The notes under the pieces were generated by a model, which worked only from the letters and a program-made list of their open reading frames with translations, was not told the DNA's origin and made no database searches. The translations under genes were made by a program, and so were the position numbers. 64,000 nucleotides of DNA from Evernia prunastri (taxonomy: Eukaryota; Ascomycota; Lecanoromycetes; Lecanorales; Parmeliaceae): NCBI GenBank assembly GCA_003184365.1, contig NKYR01000023.1:299262-363261 (forward strand), in the 5' to 3' direction. This document shows positions 40,714-51,565 of the stretch, piece after piece. How positions within the stretch are numbered: the stretch's first letter is position 1; every line of letters begins with the position of its first letter.

Positions 40714-42150
40714 ATGGCAGCCGAGGATCATATTGCGAACCCGATCATCGTTGAGCCAGCAGCCTCGTCCAATCCAGAGACGTCGCCGGGTCTCCTGAAT
40801 CCGTCACCCAATACAAGTTCCTCCTCCTCCTCCTCCAACTCCTTCGAGTCGTCCCGTCCCAAATCTCGAGGAAGCAGTGCAACTACACCATCCGAGTCTT
40901 CTTCACCAGCCATGAAAGACGTCCAGCCGTACGAAGTGACCAACCTGAGGCCTTCGACTCCGCTTGATTTTGACCCGCTGCCAGCGACTAGCACCGTCTT
41001 ACCGAATGAACGGCCAAGAACCTTATCTACGACTGTAGTCTCGGAGAGAGTACAGAGCTCCTTCGACAGCAACGGAGCCCTCTATCGACCAACCATTGCC
41101 AGAAGACGTTGGCTCGAGCACGCCCTTGGTGTATTCACACTGGCGGCTTCCTTGGTGGGCTTGCTATTCATAGGCGTGCGAACATACAAGCTTGCCGTCA
41201 TATCAACAGAGAACTCAACGCTCGACGCTTGTACAGATCTTATCCAAGTGAGTCAGTTGAACATACCTTCTCGACTGTTTCTGATAGGCGGTCAGGCTGG
41301 ATTCACGACTGTTGAAAACTCGAGTCCACTATGCAAAACGGTCATGCAGAAGGGTCCGCTCAGTTCCCCGTATCACTTGGATAAACGGACATTGCATTCT
41401 GGACTCGCTCTAGCTTCGAAGTGGGTGAAGGGCCTACCCAAGCAAACCTGTCGCTTTCCTTACATCGGATGCCAGTCCCCAGAATCCAACACAATCTATC
41501 GAAACATACGTACTCCAGCAATTATCATCAGTACGACCATCGCATTAGCATGTTTAATCTTTAAAGTGACTCATCGGAACGCAAGGTTGAATGAAGTTTT
41601 CGCAAACCCTGTGCGTTCCGACATCCATATTACCCGCCATAGCGACAGCGGACCAGAAGTCGTTGCTGGCCAAGGCATCATTGAGGAACACAAGCCAGAG
41701 GATCATGACGATCTTGGCCAACTTCGCAAGCGAATTCGAGCGTCTCAAACCCAGGATAGTCTGATGGAAGGCACAGCCCCATTTCAATCCACCAACGGCT
41801 CCTCCACGGCACCGGTCAACAAGTATAAGAAACCAAAAGTCTCGCTGGAAAATCGCTCTTCGGGCGAGAAGCACAAGGGTCTGATTGAATTACAGATGAA
41901 CGGGAGTACTAAAGCCTTCTTCAAGCCAGAGACGGGCGAGTTCTTGCACCTCAACCACTGGAAGCACCAGCATAGTGATGATTCGGGCCTCTTCCCTGAT
42001 GGTGGGAATCCGCTGAACAGTGAGGGAGAAAGCTGTGCGCAAACTGGTCTTGGCACGTCTGCACTGGCGAAGGGAAAGGCAGTCAAGGATAGGTGCCTTG
42101 CTGGGTTAGTGGTGAATGAGCTTCCGACAGGGAAGCCGCAGACCATTTGA
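40714..42150 (+). CDS. Unknown two-TM fungal membrane protein
   Basis: One exon encodes 478 aa from the ATG at 40714. Residues 1-128 are Ser/Pro/Thr-rich and disordered. RRRWLEHALG leads into the first hydrophobic span (about 136-157, VFTLAASLVGLLFIGVRTY). A loop of about 105 residues carries four cysteines (in DACTD, PLCKT, QTCRF, IGCQS) and two or three N-glycosylation-type NxS/T sites. The second span, TPAIIISTTIALACLIF, is at about 267-283. A long polar tail follows. The positive residues flanking the spans suggest N-in/C-in topology with the loop outside or in a lumen, where the four Cys could form two disulfides. No named family recognised. The same frame is open upstream to 40222, so an earlier start is possible but less likely. 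Confidence 0.68.
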   Translation: MAAEDHIANPIIVEPAASSNPETSPGLLNPSPNTSSSSSSSNSFESSRPKSRGSSATTPSESSSPAMKDVQPYEVTNLRPSTPLDFDPLPATSTVLPNERPRTLSTTVVSERVQSSFDSNGALYRPTIARRRWLEHALGVFTLAASLVGLLFIGVRTYKLAVISTENSTLDACTDLIQVSQLNIPSRLFLIGGQAGFTTVENSSPLCKTVMQKGPLSSPYHLDKRTLHSGLALASKWVKGLPKQTCRFPYIGCQSPESNTIYRNIRTPAIIISTTIALACLIFKVTHRNARLNEVFANPVRSDIHITRHSDSGPEVVAGQGIIEEHKPEDHDDLGQLRKRIRASQTQDSLMEGTAPFQSTNGSSTAPVNKYKKPKVSLENRSSGEKHKGLIELQMNGSTKAFFKPETGEFLHLNHWKHQHSDDSGLFPDGGNPLNSEGESCAQTGLGTSALAKGKAVKDRCLAGLVVNELPTGKPQTI

Positions 42151-44811
42151 ACGTATTCGCTCGTAGAGCTATAACATAGACGATAGACGATGCATGACGC
42201 ATGATTGATGTGTAGGAGATGGGACTTGTGATAAGGAAAAGAAGGCGCCCTTCCTCTTGAGCCTTTTTTTTCGTCTACGCAAGATATTAGATATTGCGCT
42301 GCTGAAACTTTTCCAAAATCCTTTTCTCCACGTGTTGACTGTGGCGGTATGAATGACGAAATCACAGGTGGTTCTATGGCTCGGAAGATTTCTCGCCGCT
42401 GCTTGCACTACTCTCCGCAGCCGCGGGGCTGCAGCTCTCTAGGATAATTTACCTGAACTCTCTCATATCACCAAGGGTCTTGAGATCAAAGTGAGAGTGG
42501 GACAGTGCAATGCAAGCGTTGATTGATTCAGGGCACGTATTTCTTTCCAATTTCGGCGGAGAGAAGGGCGTTCAGGCAGATCATCCGTCTCCGGCACGCT
42601 TGTATCTCCCGGGTCCAATTTGAGGTTTGCGACATACTATACAACGCCTGCTTTATGCGTTGGCAGCGGTGAGCTCATCAAGACTTGTTACCTTGATGTC
42701 GTCTAAATGACGTTATAATTCAGCGCTGAGAAGGGGTGGGTGTCAGGGGATTGGCGGGATGGTGCGGAGTGCAGAAGCACGGAGAAAGTGAAGTCGAAGC
42801 TGGATTGGTCGATGAAACTCGTGACGATGGCGTGACGTCGTGAGCATGGTTCTACCATATGGATTGATAATGATCACTTGAATGATTGATTTGTGGCGAC
42901 GCGGAGGTATAACCGGGAGAAGCGGCGTCAGTGGAAGGAGCGGCAGGCTTGCATGAAGCCTATTTTGCCTTGCTGAGTAGATAAGCGGGTATATTTAAGA
43001 CAGTGGCCAATGACGGCGGAGAGCGCAGCACCCCTTCCAAGATTTTGGAGCTGATTGAGTTTCGGCTTTGCTGCTGATCGGCCTGACAGCTGGTCCAAAG
43101 AGGAAGGACTAGAAAGACTACGGTGATGGCGAGATAGCTACCTAGGTAACAATAAGGAAGGCCTCAGGGAGGGGCTCCACAATAAGTATCAACAATCGCC
43201 GAAGCCTGCCAGTCTACGACAATCATACCTATGTATGCAGTGTGTACTTTGGTATCATTCCAAATGCACCATCCCGACTTCTGACATTTGTCGCTTCACT
43301 TATTTCTTCCATTTTGACAGCGTGACTTTTTGAGTGGATGAGAAATAGCATGGGTATTTGGGGAATGGAGATCGTGGTACTCGGTAAGTCAGTAAGTACT
43401 CTACCTGATCATCGGGGGCAGGAGGCCTTAAATCCTCTAAGGTAGGTGAGTAAAAAGTGTTACATAGGCGGGGGCCCGACTTTGGAAGTCTAGAATGGGT
43501 GGCACCGGCTAAGGCAATCAGAGTCATGCTATAAAGCTATTCTTGGATGACCCTCGGTTCCTTCTACACACGAACCAAACAAAACACCCTAGGTATTCCC
43601 CTGGATACTTGACAAACTTAGTAAGTAGCTACCAGCATACCTATCATTATAAAAGCGCGTGCTATCTGCTCCAACACGGTCTTCATAGGTGATGCAAATG
43701 TTTCAAGATGCGCTCAAAGATCTCTTCAACATTTGAAACTTGACATGGGAGATTTGAGACTGGTTATTATTATCACTGAGGACTTGAAAGTTGAATGGTG
43801 CTTGTTGCTCGCGTTTCAAGGAGCTCTGACCTAAACAAAGCCTTGGTTGGTTGCACGCGGGGTCGGGCAGTCGGGGCTTCCTTCAAGGCGAGATGTACCT
43901 TATTTTCGTACTGTAGAAATGAGTGAATAAATGTCCATGATTATGTAGGTATCTTAACTACGAGTACTCTACTCTACAACATCCAAATACTTGAACACTT
44001 GAACACGACTAAACTTTAGACTTCCAGAGGACGAAAGACGCGTATTTACATTTACTAGAGCGTAATCATTGCAATTGCCGTCCAGCTCAAGACTCAAGTG
44101 TCAAGTGTGTGTGCAACCCAAACATTGATTGACGATTGACGAGTAGGAAGAATTCCAAAAAGTTGGTGAAGTCATCTTTCTTGGCGCTAATTGCTAATTT
44201 CGGGGCTATCCCTCTAGCCTGCTCCCGTCTCTTTGGCTCCCAACGCAAAACCGCGAAACTGCAATTTCGATTCATCCCTTCCATTATTCTCTCTTTTCAA
44301 CCTTTCTTCCAACTCCAACCACTCTCAGGTTTGCACGAATCTTTTTGCCGCGGTTTTGCTTCTCTTTATTGTTTCTCCATTCTTATCACATGTCAGCAGC
44401 TGCTGCCTGCTGATTCCACAAGCTGGAACAGCGAGCGAGCGACTCCTCGAATGTATCATCCTTATCGGTCCAGGAGAAGGGGTTAGATTGGTGGGTTTGT
44501 TGGGTCGGACAAGAGGAGGTATAACGAACGGAAGTGAAAAATCATCGATAATTGCTGTCGATATCGTGACAAGTGTTTGTCCGAGCTGGAAAGGGATCCT
44601 GTAGCAATCCATGACTCGTTGCCGACCAAGCAACCCACAATAATCACAGCACTCATTGTTAGTTGGACCACCACCTGCAACCCACGAACCAATCCTGTGC
44701 TGGCAACAATCCAATCGTTTTCGCCTCGACTAGAAATCGTCGCGTGCAGTATCACTCTGTCATTATCGCGAGGTGCCTTGGAGTGCTTCTGGGCTCTCAA
44801 CGAACCCTACA
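42151..44811. other. Long intergenic region (2.7 kb) upstream of the WSC gene
   Basis: No coding gene is supported. Short ATG-initiated frames occur in the last 700 bp before the WSC start (for example at 44136, 44233, 44577 and 44663). Together with pyrimidine-rich stretches at about 44280-44380 they suggest a long 5' leader with upstream ORFs. This is inference. Confidence 0.5.
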
Positions 44812-46549
44812 ATGGTCACCTCAATTTGGGGGCGACTTGCTGCTCAACCTGTCACTCAATGCCTCACAGTTTTGCTAGCTCTCGCAGCACCGAGGCTCTC
44901 CGTTCAATTGTCACAAGAACTATGCTCCTCACAGAACACTGGCTCTGACTCGAATGCTGGTATGAGCATACTGCCACCCCCCATGTCCATTCCGACCAAA
45001 CATGCTGATCTTTGACTCTCCTAGTGTCGAACCACTTCAATTCCAATGGAGCTTGCCAGACTGCCTGCTCAGGTTTTGCCTTCGCGGTCGTACAAGGCCA
45101 GAACTGCTGGTGTTCGAACTACGTTCCCGCAGATACCACCTCCACCGGCAGTTGTAGCCAAGCTTGTCCGGGGTACCCATACGAGAATTGCGGGAGTGCG
45201 TCGTCAGGTCTGTTCGGATATGTTGCTCTAGGTAAAGCACCAGCCGGTACGGTTGGGGCATCACCCAGCACCTCGACGACGCCAACGCCAACGCCAACGT
45301 CAACCTCTACTCCAACTTCTACTCCAACCCCAACTCCAACCACAAGTAATACTGTTCAGGCGGTTAGTACCCAACCTTTACTAGGCCGCCCTTTTGGCAC
45401 CACCTCTTCCCCCGAGGCACATTTTCCTTCTACCAGCAGTATTCCTTTAGTACTGCCGACCGTGTTGCCTGCAACTGGAAGCCCGACTGCATTACCGGCG
45501 GCAGCTAGCCCATTCAGTTCACGCGTTTTGACTTCCTCTTCGCAGACTACTTCTTCACAGGATCCAAGTCCTGATCCTGTGACTGTGCTGGACACAGTCA
45601 CAGAATCACCATCGGTTTCAATTTCTTTTGTGTCTATAGTACGGATTCACCCTGCCCTCTTCTAGCGCACATTGAACGTTGCCATCTCCATCGAGAATCT
45701 TTGCTGACCAGTGCTTTTTAGACGCCCTCTACGACGTCTACGAGCTCCACGTCTCAATTTGTACCAGTATCACTTAATCTCACTCCCACGACGACTTCCA
45801 CCCCCACAACTCTCACAACCTCCTCCACTGCGACAGCTACCTCGACGTCAAGTACAACCACGTCAAGCAGCTCCTGGTCAGCCACACCTTTTACGTCCGT
45901 CACCACAGTGACTGGCATGGTAAAAACATTGACCATCACTCCCACGGCGCCTCCAGCAACAGCAACTACAATCATCACAACAGCAAAGGAAAACACTGGT
46001 GGCTTCTTCTCCGATTCAGGCAAGGTCGCCGGAACCTTCGTCGCTGTAGCAATCATCCTCCTCCTCTTAATCGCCGGTATCATCTGGTTCTTCCTCCGCC
46101 GCAGCAGAAGACGGCGACCTGAAGCCGCGGTTATACCTTCCACCGCTGGTAGCATGACTCCCCAACGTCGGCCAAGTCGACTCAGCCAAATGGGTTTGGT
46201 AGGCGCTGGGGGGACTCAACGTGAAAAGACCGGACCAACGATACCAGTCATACAAACCAGTGGCTGGGGCCCTAGTAACGCCAACGGTTCAGAGAAGAGC
46301 CCCGCAGACACACTGTCAGCGGTCGAACGACGAAGCAGTTACCCTCGAGTGGTTGATCAAAGACTGGAGCCCACGGCACTGTGGAATCCCCTGCATGACA
46401 ACGGAAGTCATGTTAGCGTAAGGAGCTTTAGGGATGACCAGGATTACTCCCGACGCATGTTGCGCGTAAGTCCCCTTTCCCATCTAGGGCATGTTTCTAT
46501 AATTGCTGAGTCAATTGTCCATCAGATTGCGAACCCGGATGATGGTTAG
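44812..46549 (+). CDS. WSC-domain cell-wall stress sensor
   Basis: Four exons (44812-44959, 45025-45638, 45722-46465, 46526-46549) give 509 aa. A signal peptide covers about residues 1-31. The WSC domain (about 34-108) starts ELCSSQNTGSDSNA and, across the splice, contains GACQTACSGFAFAVVQ, NCWCSNYVPA and CPGYPYENCG, with the eight cysteines expected. A Ser/Thr/Pro-rich, O-mannosylation-type rod of about 230 residues follows, including TPTPTPTSTSTPTST. The transmembrane span is at about 353-376 (VAGTFVAVAIILLLLIAGII), then a basic anchor LRRSRRRR and a cytoplasmic tail ending IANPDDG. The last exon encodes only these seven residues and the stop. Wsc-type proteins sense wall stretch and signal through Rom2-Rho1-Pkc1 to the cell-wall integrity MAPK. 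That role is inferred from family. Confidence 0.9.
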
Positions 46550-48077
46550 CAAGCATTTGCATCCAATCAGATTGACCTGGATTGATCCGACACCTGTTGC
46601 GCGCGTTGCTTCATCGATACCCCAACTCTTTCGTCTTAGCGCATTACATGGTACACCCACTAATTCCTGTCACCGCTTTCTCCTTGGCATACGATGTGCA
46701 TAGATGTACCTTGTCGAAGGTCATGAATGGCGTTGGGTTTCCCGGCCGAGGATTACCGGTCCGGAGTGGCATACCATTTTAGTTCCCTGTACAATAGCTG
46801 ATGACCGCGCATGTGTCCTGTACGTTCTAGTACATTGTTTGGCTGCTGAGGCCACTATCTACGTTTACGGCCTGAGGGGGGAGGGCAGTGAAGAGGCCTG
46901 GATTGCAGGAGCCGAAAGAGAAGGCTCCATAATTCGTTCGCTGTCTGATGATGCAGATAGACAGAAGTGATTGATATAGAGAGCATTATTGCATTGACGG
47001 TAATCGTCTTGGCACCATTGACAATCACATCATCCGAGCAGCCAATTGATTACGCGCGAACATATGGATAGAGTATGAGTGTGCAGAGGGGTGATGTTGT
47101 GATTACAGCAAGGTATTTGAAATGCGAAAAACCAGATACTGCAGTTGCTGTTTCACGATGATGCGTCGGGAGACTGTCGGGCTCAAAGTTTCTTTATAAC
47201 TCCGACGACGTCTTTAATGTCCTTAATGACGCCATTCATTGCTACAGTACTTTATCCTTCGCACGAGCTTCCATAGTAGAGGGAAGGGAATAGATATATG
47301 AAGCCACCGTTGATATGCTCATAGACGACAAGTCCCATTCATTACTTTATAACGTTTATAACTTACAACTCATAACTTATGAACTCAGGGATGATGGAGA
47401 TTTCATCAGGCTTGGAAATCGTGGGGGTCCGTGCCAACCCAATAATGCCGTTTGGTAGATGCAGGAAGTCATTGCCTTCTTCGGTTAGCCCTTCTGACCT
47501 TGGAGAACACATTTACCTCCAAACGGCCAACACTTCCCTTCATTGCAATCCTGAACCATCACTTGTCAACGGTACATGCTTGATATCTAACCTGCCTACC
47601 TACTCATCATTTCTGGGTCCGAACAAGGGAACAGTGGCGATGAGGGGAGATATGGAAATGTATGATATGCAGATACTCTACAAATAAGGTAGTTTACCGC
47701 ATTGCATTCGCTTTTCTTATTCCCAGTCTTCCAGTATATCTTCTCCCACTTGCCTCCCTTCACCCTTCAGTGAGACGGTACGCCCTCGCCGAGCTGCATG
47801 ACCATGATCTGCTCCGGAGCGGCTTCTTTTATGCTTTGACCGCGAAACTCAGAAGAAAGGAACAAGTTGCTACGCTGTGAGACCTAGGCACGGGGGATCC
47901 GTTTCTTCCACAATTCTAAGATTCGTGCAACACCACACATCTCCTCCCCTCTTCCTTTTACATCTAACATCGCTGGAACGATCAAGGTCTCCAAGTCCGA
48001 AGCCTCATCTCTGTCCACGTTTGAGCTCACTCGCAAAGGCATACCTTGAAGACCCGGGATTAGCCCGGAAATAACAA
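46550..48077. other. Intergenic (1.5 kb), no gene supported
   Basis: It holds the 3' UTR of the WSC gene and the promoter of the DUF3445 gene. An AT-rich, partly repeated motif (CTTATAACGTTTATAACTTA) lies at about 47344-47380. Frames such as 46704-46970 lack any recognisable features. Confidence 0.55.
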
Positions 48078-49791
48078 ATGAGTACCATGTACCAATCCGA
48101 CAGCTGGAAAGCCATCATGTCCCTTGCCGATTACATGCCATCTGATAAATTTTTAATCTATCTCGCCATCGCTGTGCTTCTGATCAACATTGCTTGGTTG
48201 GTCCTGACCAAAAGCCAAAGGGAGGCGTTCTACGCACGGGTGTCCTCATGGACTCCTGCTGTGGCTCGACGCCGTCGCATCTCCTCTGCAAGTACACCTC
48301 CTCGGTCATTGACTCCAGAAAAGAAGGTTCCCAATAATACACCGCCTCCAGGGGGATACAAAAACTTCTTTCCACCCTCGAGCCGCCAAGTCCTTCTCAA
48401 ACTTGCAGAAACATTGCCGAAATCTCAAAAGAAGAAGATTGGTGCTCGAGAGATTGACCGAGAGGAGTTTACGAAAAATGTCATTCCTTTCGAAGCTGAC
48501 TACAGGGAGTGTGGGCCTTCGACTTACACGCCGATGGAAATTTCGATGGCGGAGATCGATGCCCTTGGTGACTTTCCCGACTACTCCAAGCTCACCGGTG
48601 TGCCTCTTCCTAAAGCCTACAAGGAATTCGAAATCGAGAGTGCGCAGCCTCGACCGTATCGACCGTTCAGATGGCCTTATCATCAGACCATGGGTATGTG
48701 AATTCTTTCGGTAAGCTGGCTGATAGCTGACATACGTTACAGCTCTCAACAAATTGGAACCCGACTGGTGGTTAGAGCTTGATTGCAATTACGTTGCCCG
48801 AATCGCGGAGCGGAAAGACCTTTTCGAAAAGCATGGCAAGCTGGTACTGAACTACCTCCCGGGCAGTGAATTGGCCTGCAAGGAGACCATGGAGAACGCC
48901 CTTCAGTTCGTCTGCGCTCGTTATCCCCAGTACTTCTCACTTTCAAGGTCCAAGTCGAAAGGTTACGTCTTCCACAATGGCATCTTGAAGACCGAGAGTG
49001 TCATTAAGGATATGCACCCGTTGCATGTCCTGCTCGAGAACATACCAGAAGACTTCGCTATCATGCTGCGCAATCCGGACGACGGCATGTACTACTTCCG
49101 TGCCGGCCTCCTCTGCTCTTCGCTCGGCTGGAACGTCGATACCAAGCTCGGTATGCAGCTCAAGGAAATCCACAGCCCGATCCCAGACTACAAAGCCAAG
49201 ATGGAATTCTCAATGGACCGGTGCGCCCCCCCCCCCTCTTCCGCTATGCAAACCCTTTCCCACCGTCAAAAACCTCTTAACTGACCACACGCGATCTCGA
49301 CCGAAAACAGATACTTCTCCCGCCTCCCGCCCGACCGCTCCATCCAGCGCGGATCCTGGGGCCTCGAAATCGACCAACCCCTCTTCATGCCCCCCGGCGA
49401 CCCGCACGAGAACCTCCGCAGCCTGCAGGTGCTGAACCTGCCCCTCTCCCGCGTCCACCTCCGCGTCGACTGGCAGACGCTGCGCCGCTTCCCCTTCAGC
49501 GGCGCCGTCGTTTTCAACTTCAAGGCGCTCTTCACGCCCGTCGAGCGGTTCCGCGCCGAGCCGTACGTGCCGGCGCTCGTGGCCCGCGTCCTGCGCGAGG
49601 GCAAGCGGTCCATCATGGCGTACAAGAACACGTGGCACGTCGAGCACGTCGTTTTGCCCCGCTTGGAGGAGTGGGCCCAAGAGCAGGAGGAGGAGGGCGT
49701 GACGGAAAGGGGGTGGGAGGTTCGGACGCTGGCGGAGGCGCCGTGGTTTCCGGGCTGGGAGGAGATGTGGCGTGCGCAGCAGGGTTTCTGA
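48078..49791 (+). CDS. DUF3445 protein (heme-dependent oxidative N-demethylase-like)
   Basis: Three exons (48078-48693, 48743-49220, 49311-49791) give 524 aa. An N-terminal hydrophobic anchor lies at about residues 24-42 (FLIYLAIAVLLINIAWLVL). The DUF3445 domain starts near PYRPFRWPYHQTMALNKLEP and DWWLELDCNYVARIAERK. It continues through DMHPLHVLLENIPEDFAIML, MYYFRAGLLCSSLGWN, IHSPIPDYKAKMEFSMDRYF and RGSWGLEIDQPLFMPP, to VHLRVDWQTLRRFPFSGAVV. These are the conserved blocks of the PF11927-type family. The one characterised bacterial relative type uses heme to oxidatively demethylate small amines. The fungal substrate is unknown. The membrane anchor suggests an ER location (inference). The final exon is much more GC-rich than the first two. 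Confidence 0.82.
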
Positions 49792-50248
49792 AGTACGGGG
49801 GAAGAAAAGAAAAAAGGGCCATTGGGTCCGTGATTTATTTGATGAAAAAGAGCATGCAGGAGTGTGTTTCGTCGGATTTCTTTTCCCATTGCCGCTCTGG
49901 TTCATGGGGCGGCTCTAGGTAGCTTGCGTCAATTGTATCTAAGTGGGGGGTGTCCGCGTTGTACACGACAAGTCATTCAGGGGCCTGGGGTGAGATGCAT
50001 GCAATTGTTTTCTTAGATGGGTTAAAACGAGTAGAGAATAGAACCAAACAATAAGAAACGCCCATCCTCCTGACTCCCGAGCAGCTTGGAGCGAGTTCGT
50101 AGCCTGCCTTTACTTAACCCCCCGGAACAGAACCGTAATTTCATCTATGCGTCCTCTCTCTTTCTGTCTCTCTCTGTCTCTCTCCCTCTCTTTCTCTTTC
50201 CCATCCCAAGCTCCCGTCAGAGACCCCGCCTCTTCTCCTTATCTCCTT
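49792..50248. other. Convergent intergenic region
   Basis: 3' UTRs of the DUF3445 gene and the minus-strand Atg33-like gene; a CT-rich stretch at about 50153-50200. No gene seen. Confidence 0.5.
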
Positions 50249-50976
50249 TCAAACCCCATCCCCCCACAGCCCCACCACAGTCACCGCCCACCCAACCCCC
50301 CACACCGCCGTCCGCCCCACCATCTGCGCCCTCCACCGCTCCATCCCCTCCCTCACCGCCTCCCCATTCACCCCTTCCCCGCTCCCGCTCCCGTCCCCTT
50401 CAACCTCCCACTCCTCATCGCTGCTCTCCGGCGTCCGGGCCCTCTTTCCCGCCACCCCCGCTGCTCCTCCTCCTGTTGTTCCTCCCTCATTCCCCCTTTT
50501 ATCCGTATGCTTCCCCGGACCAACACGCCCCCACACCTCCCCCGCATACCCAACCCCGACGGCAAGCGCCCCCCACAGCAGATACGGGTGCCGGCCCCGC
50601 GGCGGGGAGAGCGCGAAGGCGAGCAGCAGGCTTGTGCCCGAGAGGAGGGAGAGCAGGACTTGTTGGTCGCGGAGGCGGAGGCGGAGAGAGGCGAATGTGG
50701 TCGAGGCGGGGTGGGCGTGGGGGAGGAGGAGGAGGGGGGGGAGGAGGGTGGTGGCGCTGGTGTAGGTTGTGCCCTGTTTGGGGGAGAGGGGGGTGGGGTT
50801 AGTTTGTTGTGTTGTTTTGGGGGGATGGGGAGGGGAGGGGGGGGAGGGGGAGAGGGAGAGAGACGGGGAGAGGGAGAGAGACGGGGAGAGGGAGAGAGGG
50901 GGAGAGGGCGTACGGTTAGCAGGCCGAGGGAGATGGTGCCGATGAATTTGCAGACTGTGGCTGTTGTGCGGGACAT
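50249..50976 (-). CDS. Atg33-like mitophagy-related membrane protein
   Basis: Two exons, 50976-50914 and 50773-50249, give 195 aa; the 140 nt intron is phase 0. The joined start reads KFIGTISLGLLTGTTYTSAT, a membrane span with the family's G-L-L-T-G motif. Then come LLSGTSLLLAFALSPPRGRH and PYLLWGALAVGVGYAGEVW, an acidic middle (TPESSDEEWEVEGDGS), and the end GRTAVWGVGWAVTVVGLWGDG. Four spans in two hairpins, the RHPYLL block and the final G-x-x-G-D/E-G match yeast Atg33 and its filamentous-fungal relatives. Atg33 sits in the mitochondrial outer membrane and promotes mitophagy. Divergence is large, so the assignment is by motif order only. The coding strand is strongly pyrimidine-rich and the opposite strand has a long spurious open frame. 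Confidence 0.62.
50774..50913 (-). repeat. Purine-rich tandem repeat inside the Atg33-like intron
   Basis: On the plus strand about three units of GAGAGAGACGGGGAGAGG-type sequence (18 bp) lie at about 50850-50905, giving a pyrimidine tract on the coding strand. They make up much of the 140 nt intron. Confidence 0.65.
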
Positions 50977-51565
50977 TTTTTTCGTCTCTTTGGTTTCTTT
51001 TTGCTGGGTGGTTGTTGCTAGGTAGGCTTGGAAAGGGTGTGAGTGGATGACGGATGTGAATTTGTGATGGCGGAATGGGATTTGGAGAAAGCTCGGTGTT
51101 TTTTGCTTGGCTAGCGGCTAGAGTACTAGCACTGTAAGAGTTACCTAGAGTAAAAATAAAGTAGAGTGTGAGATCGGCGGCAGGGATTCTGTCTGGACCT
51201 CGGCAATCCGGAGGGGTTGGCCGCATCCAGATTATCTACACTGTGTATGAGGTCTTTTTTGTGCTCAGGCAAAGGAAGTGATTACTGCTGACTTATTCGC
51301 TAGTGTAGTTGGATCCGAAAGGCATTAAGGGGTTGTGCTCGTGTCGAGTATCAGTCTACCTAAGGCTTCTCGTGGGGTCGTTCAACCTCGGTCTGGGAGG
51401 GACGGGCTGGAGCTGAGCCGGTTCTACTCGCGAGGCTTTCGCATATAAGTTTCGTTCTTAAGCCGTTCTTTTCTCTCAGAGGCTGTTTGGATTTAGTCGT
51501 GGTTGACTTGCTGGACTTTGAGTGTTGGGACGTAGGTTTATCTGGTTGTCGTCGAATACATCGGG
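50977..51565. promoter_or_regulatory. Divergent promoter region (Atg33-like / sps19)
   Basis: 589 bp separate the two divergent start codons. I cannot point to a specific oleate-response or other element with confidence. Confidence 0.4.

Noticed and set aside
46704..46970. 88-codon plus-strand frame after the WSC gene
   Set aside because: No domain, no splice-joined extension; likely 3' UTR or random.
50147..51025. 292-codon frame on the plus strand
   Set aside because: Low-complexity shadow of the minus-strand Atg33-like gene; no domains, and explained by the strand's purine bias.
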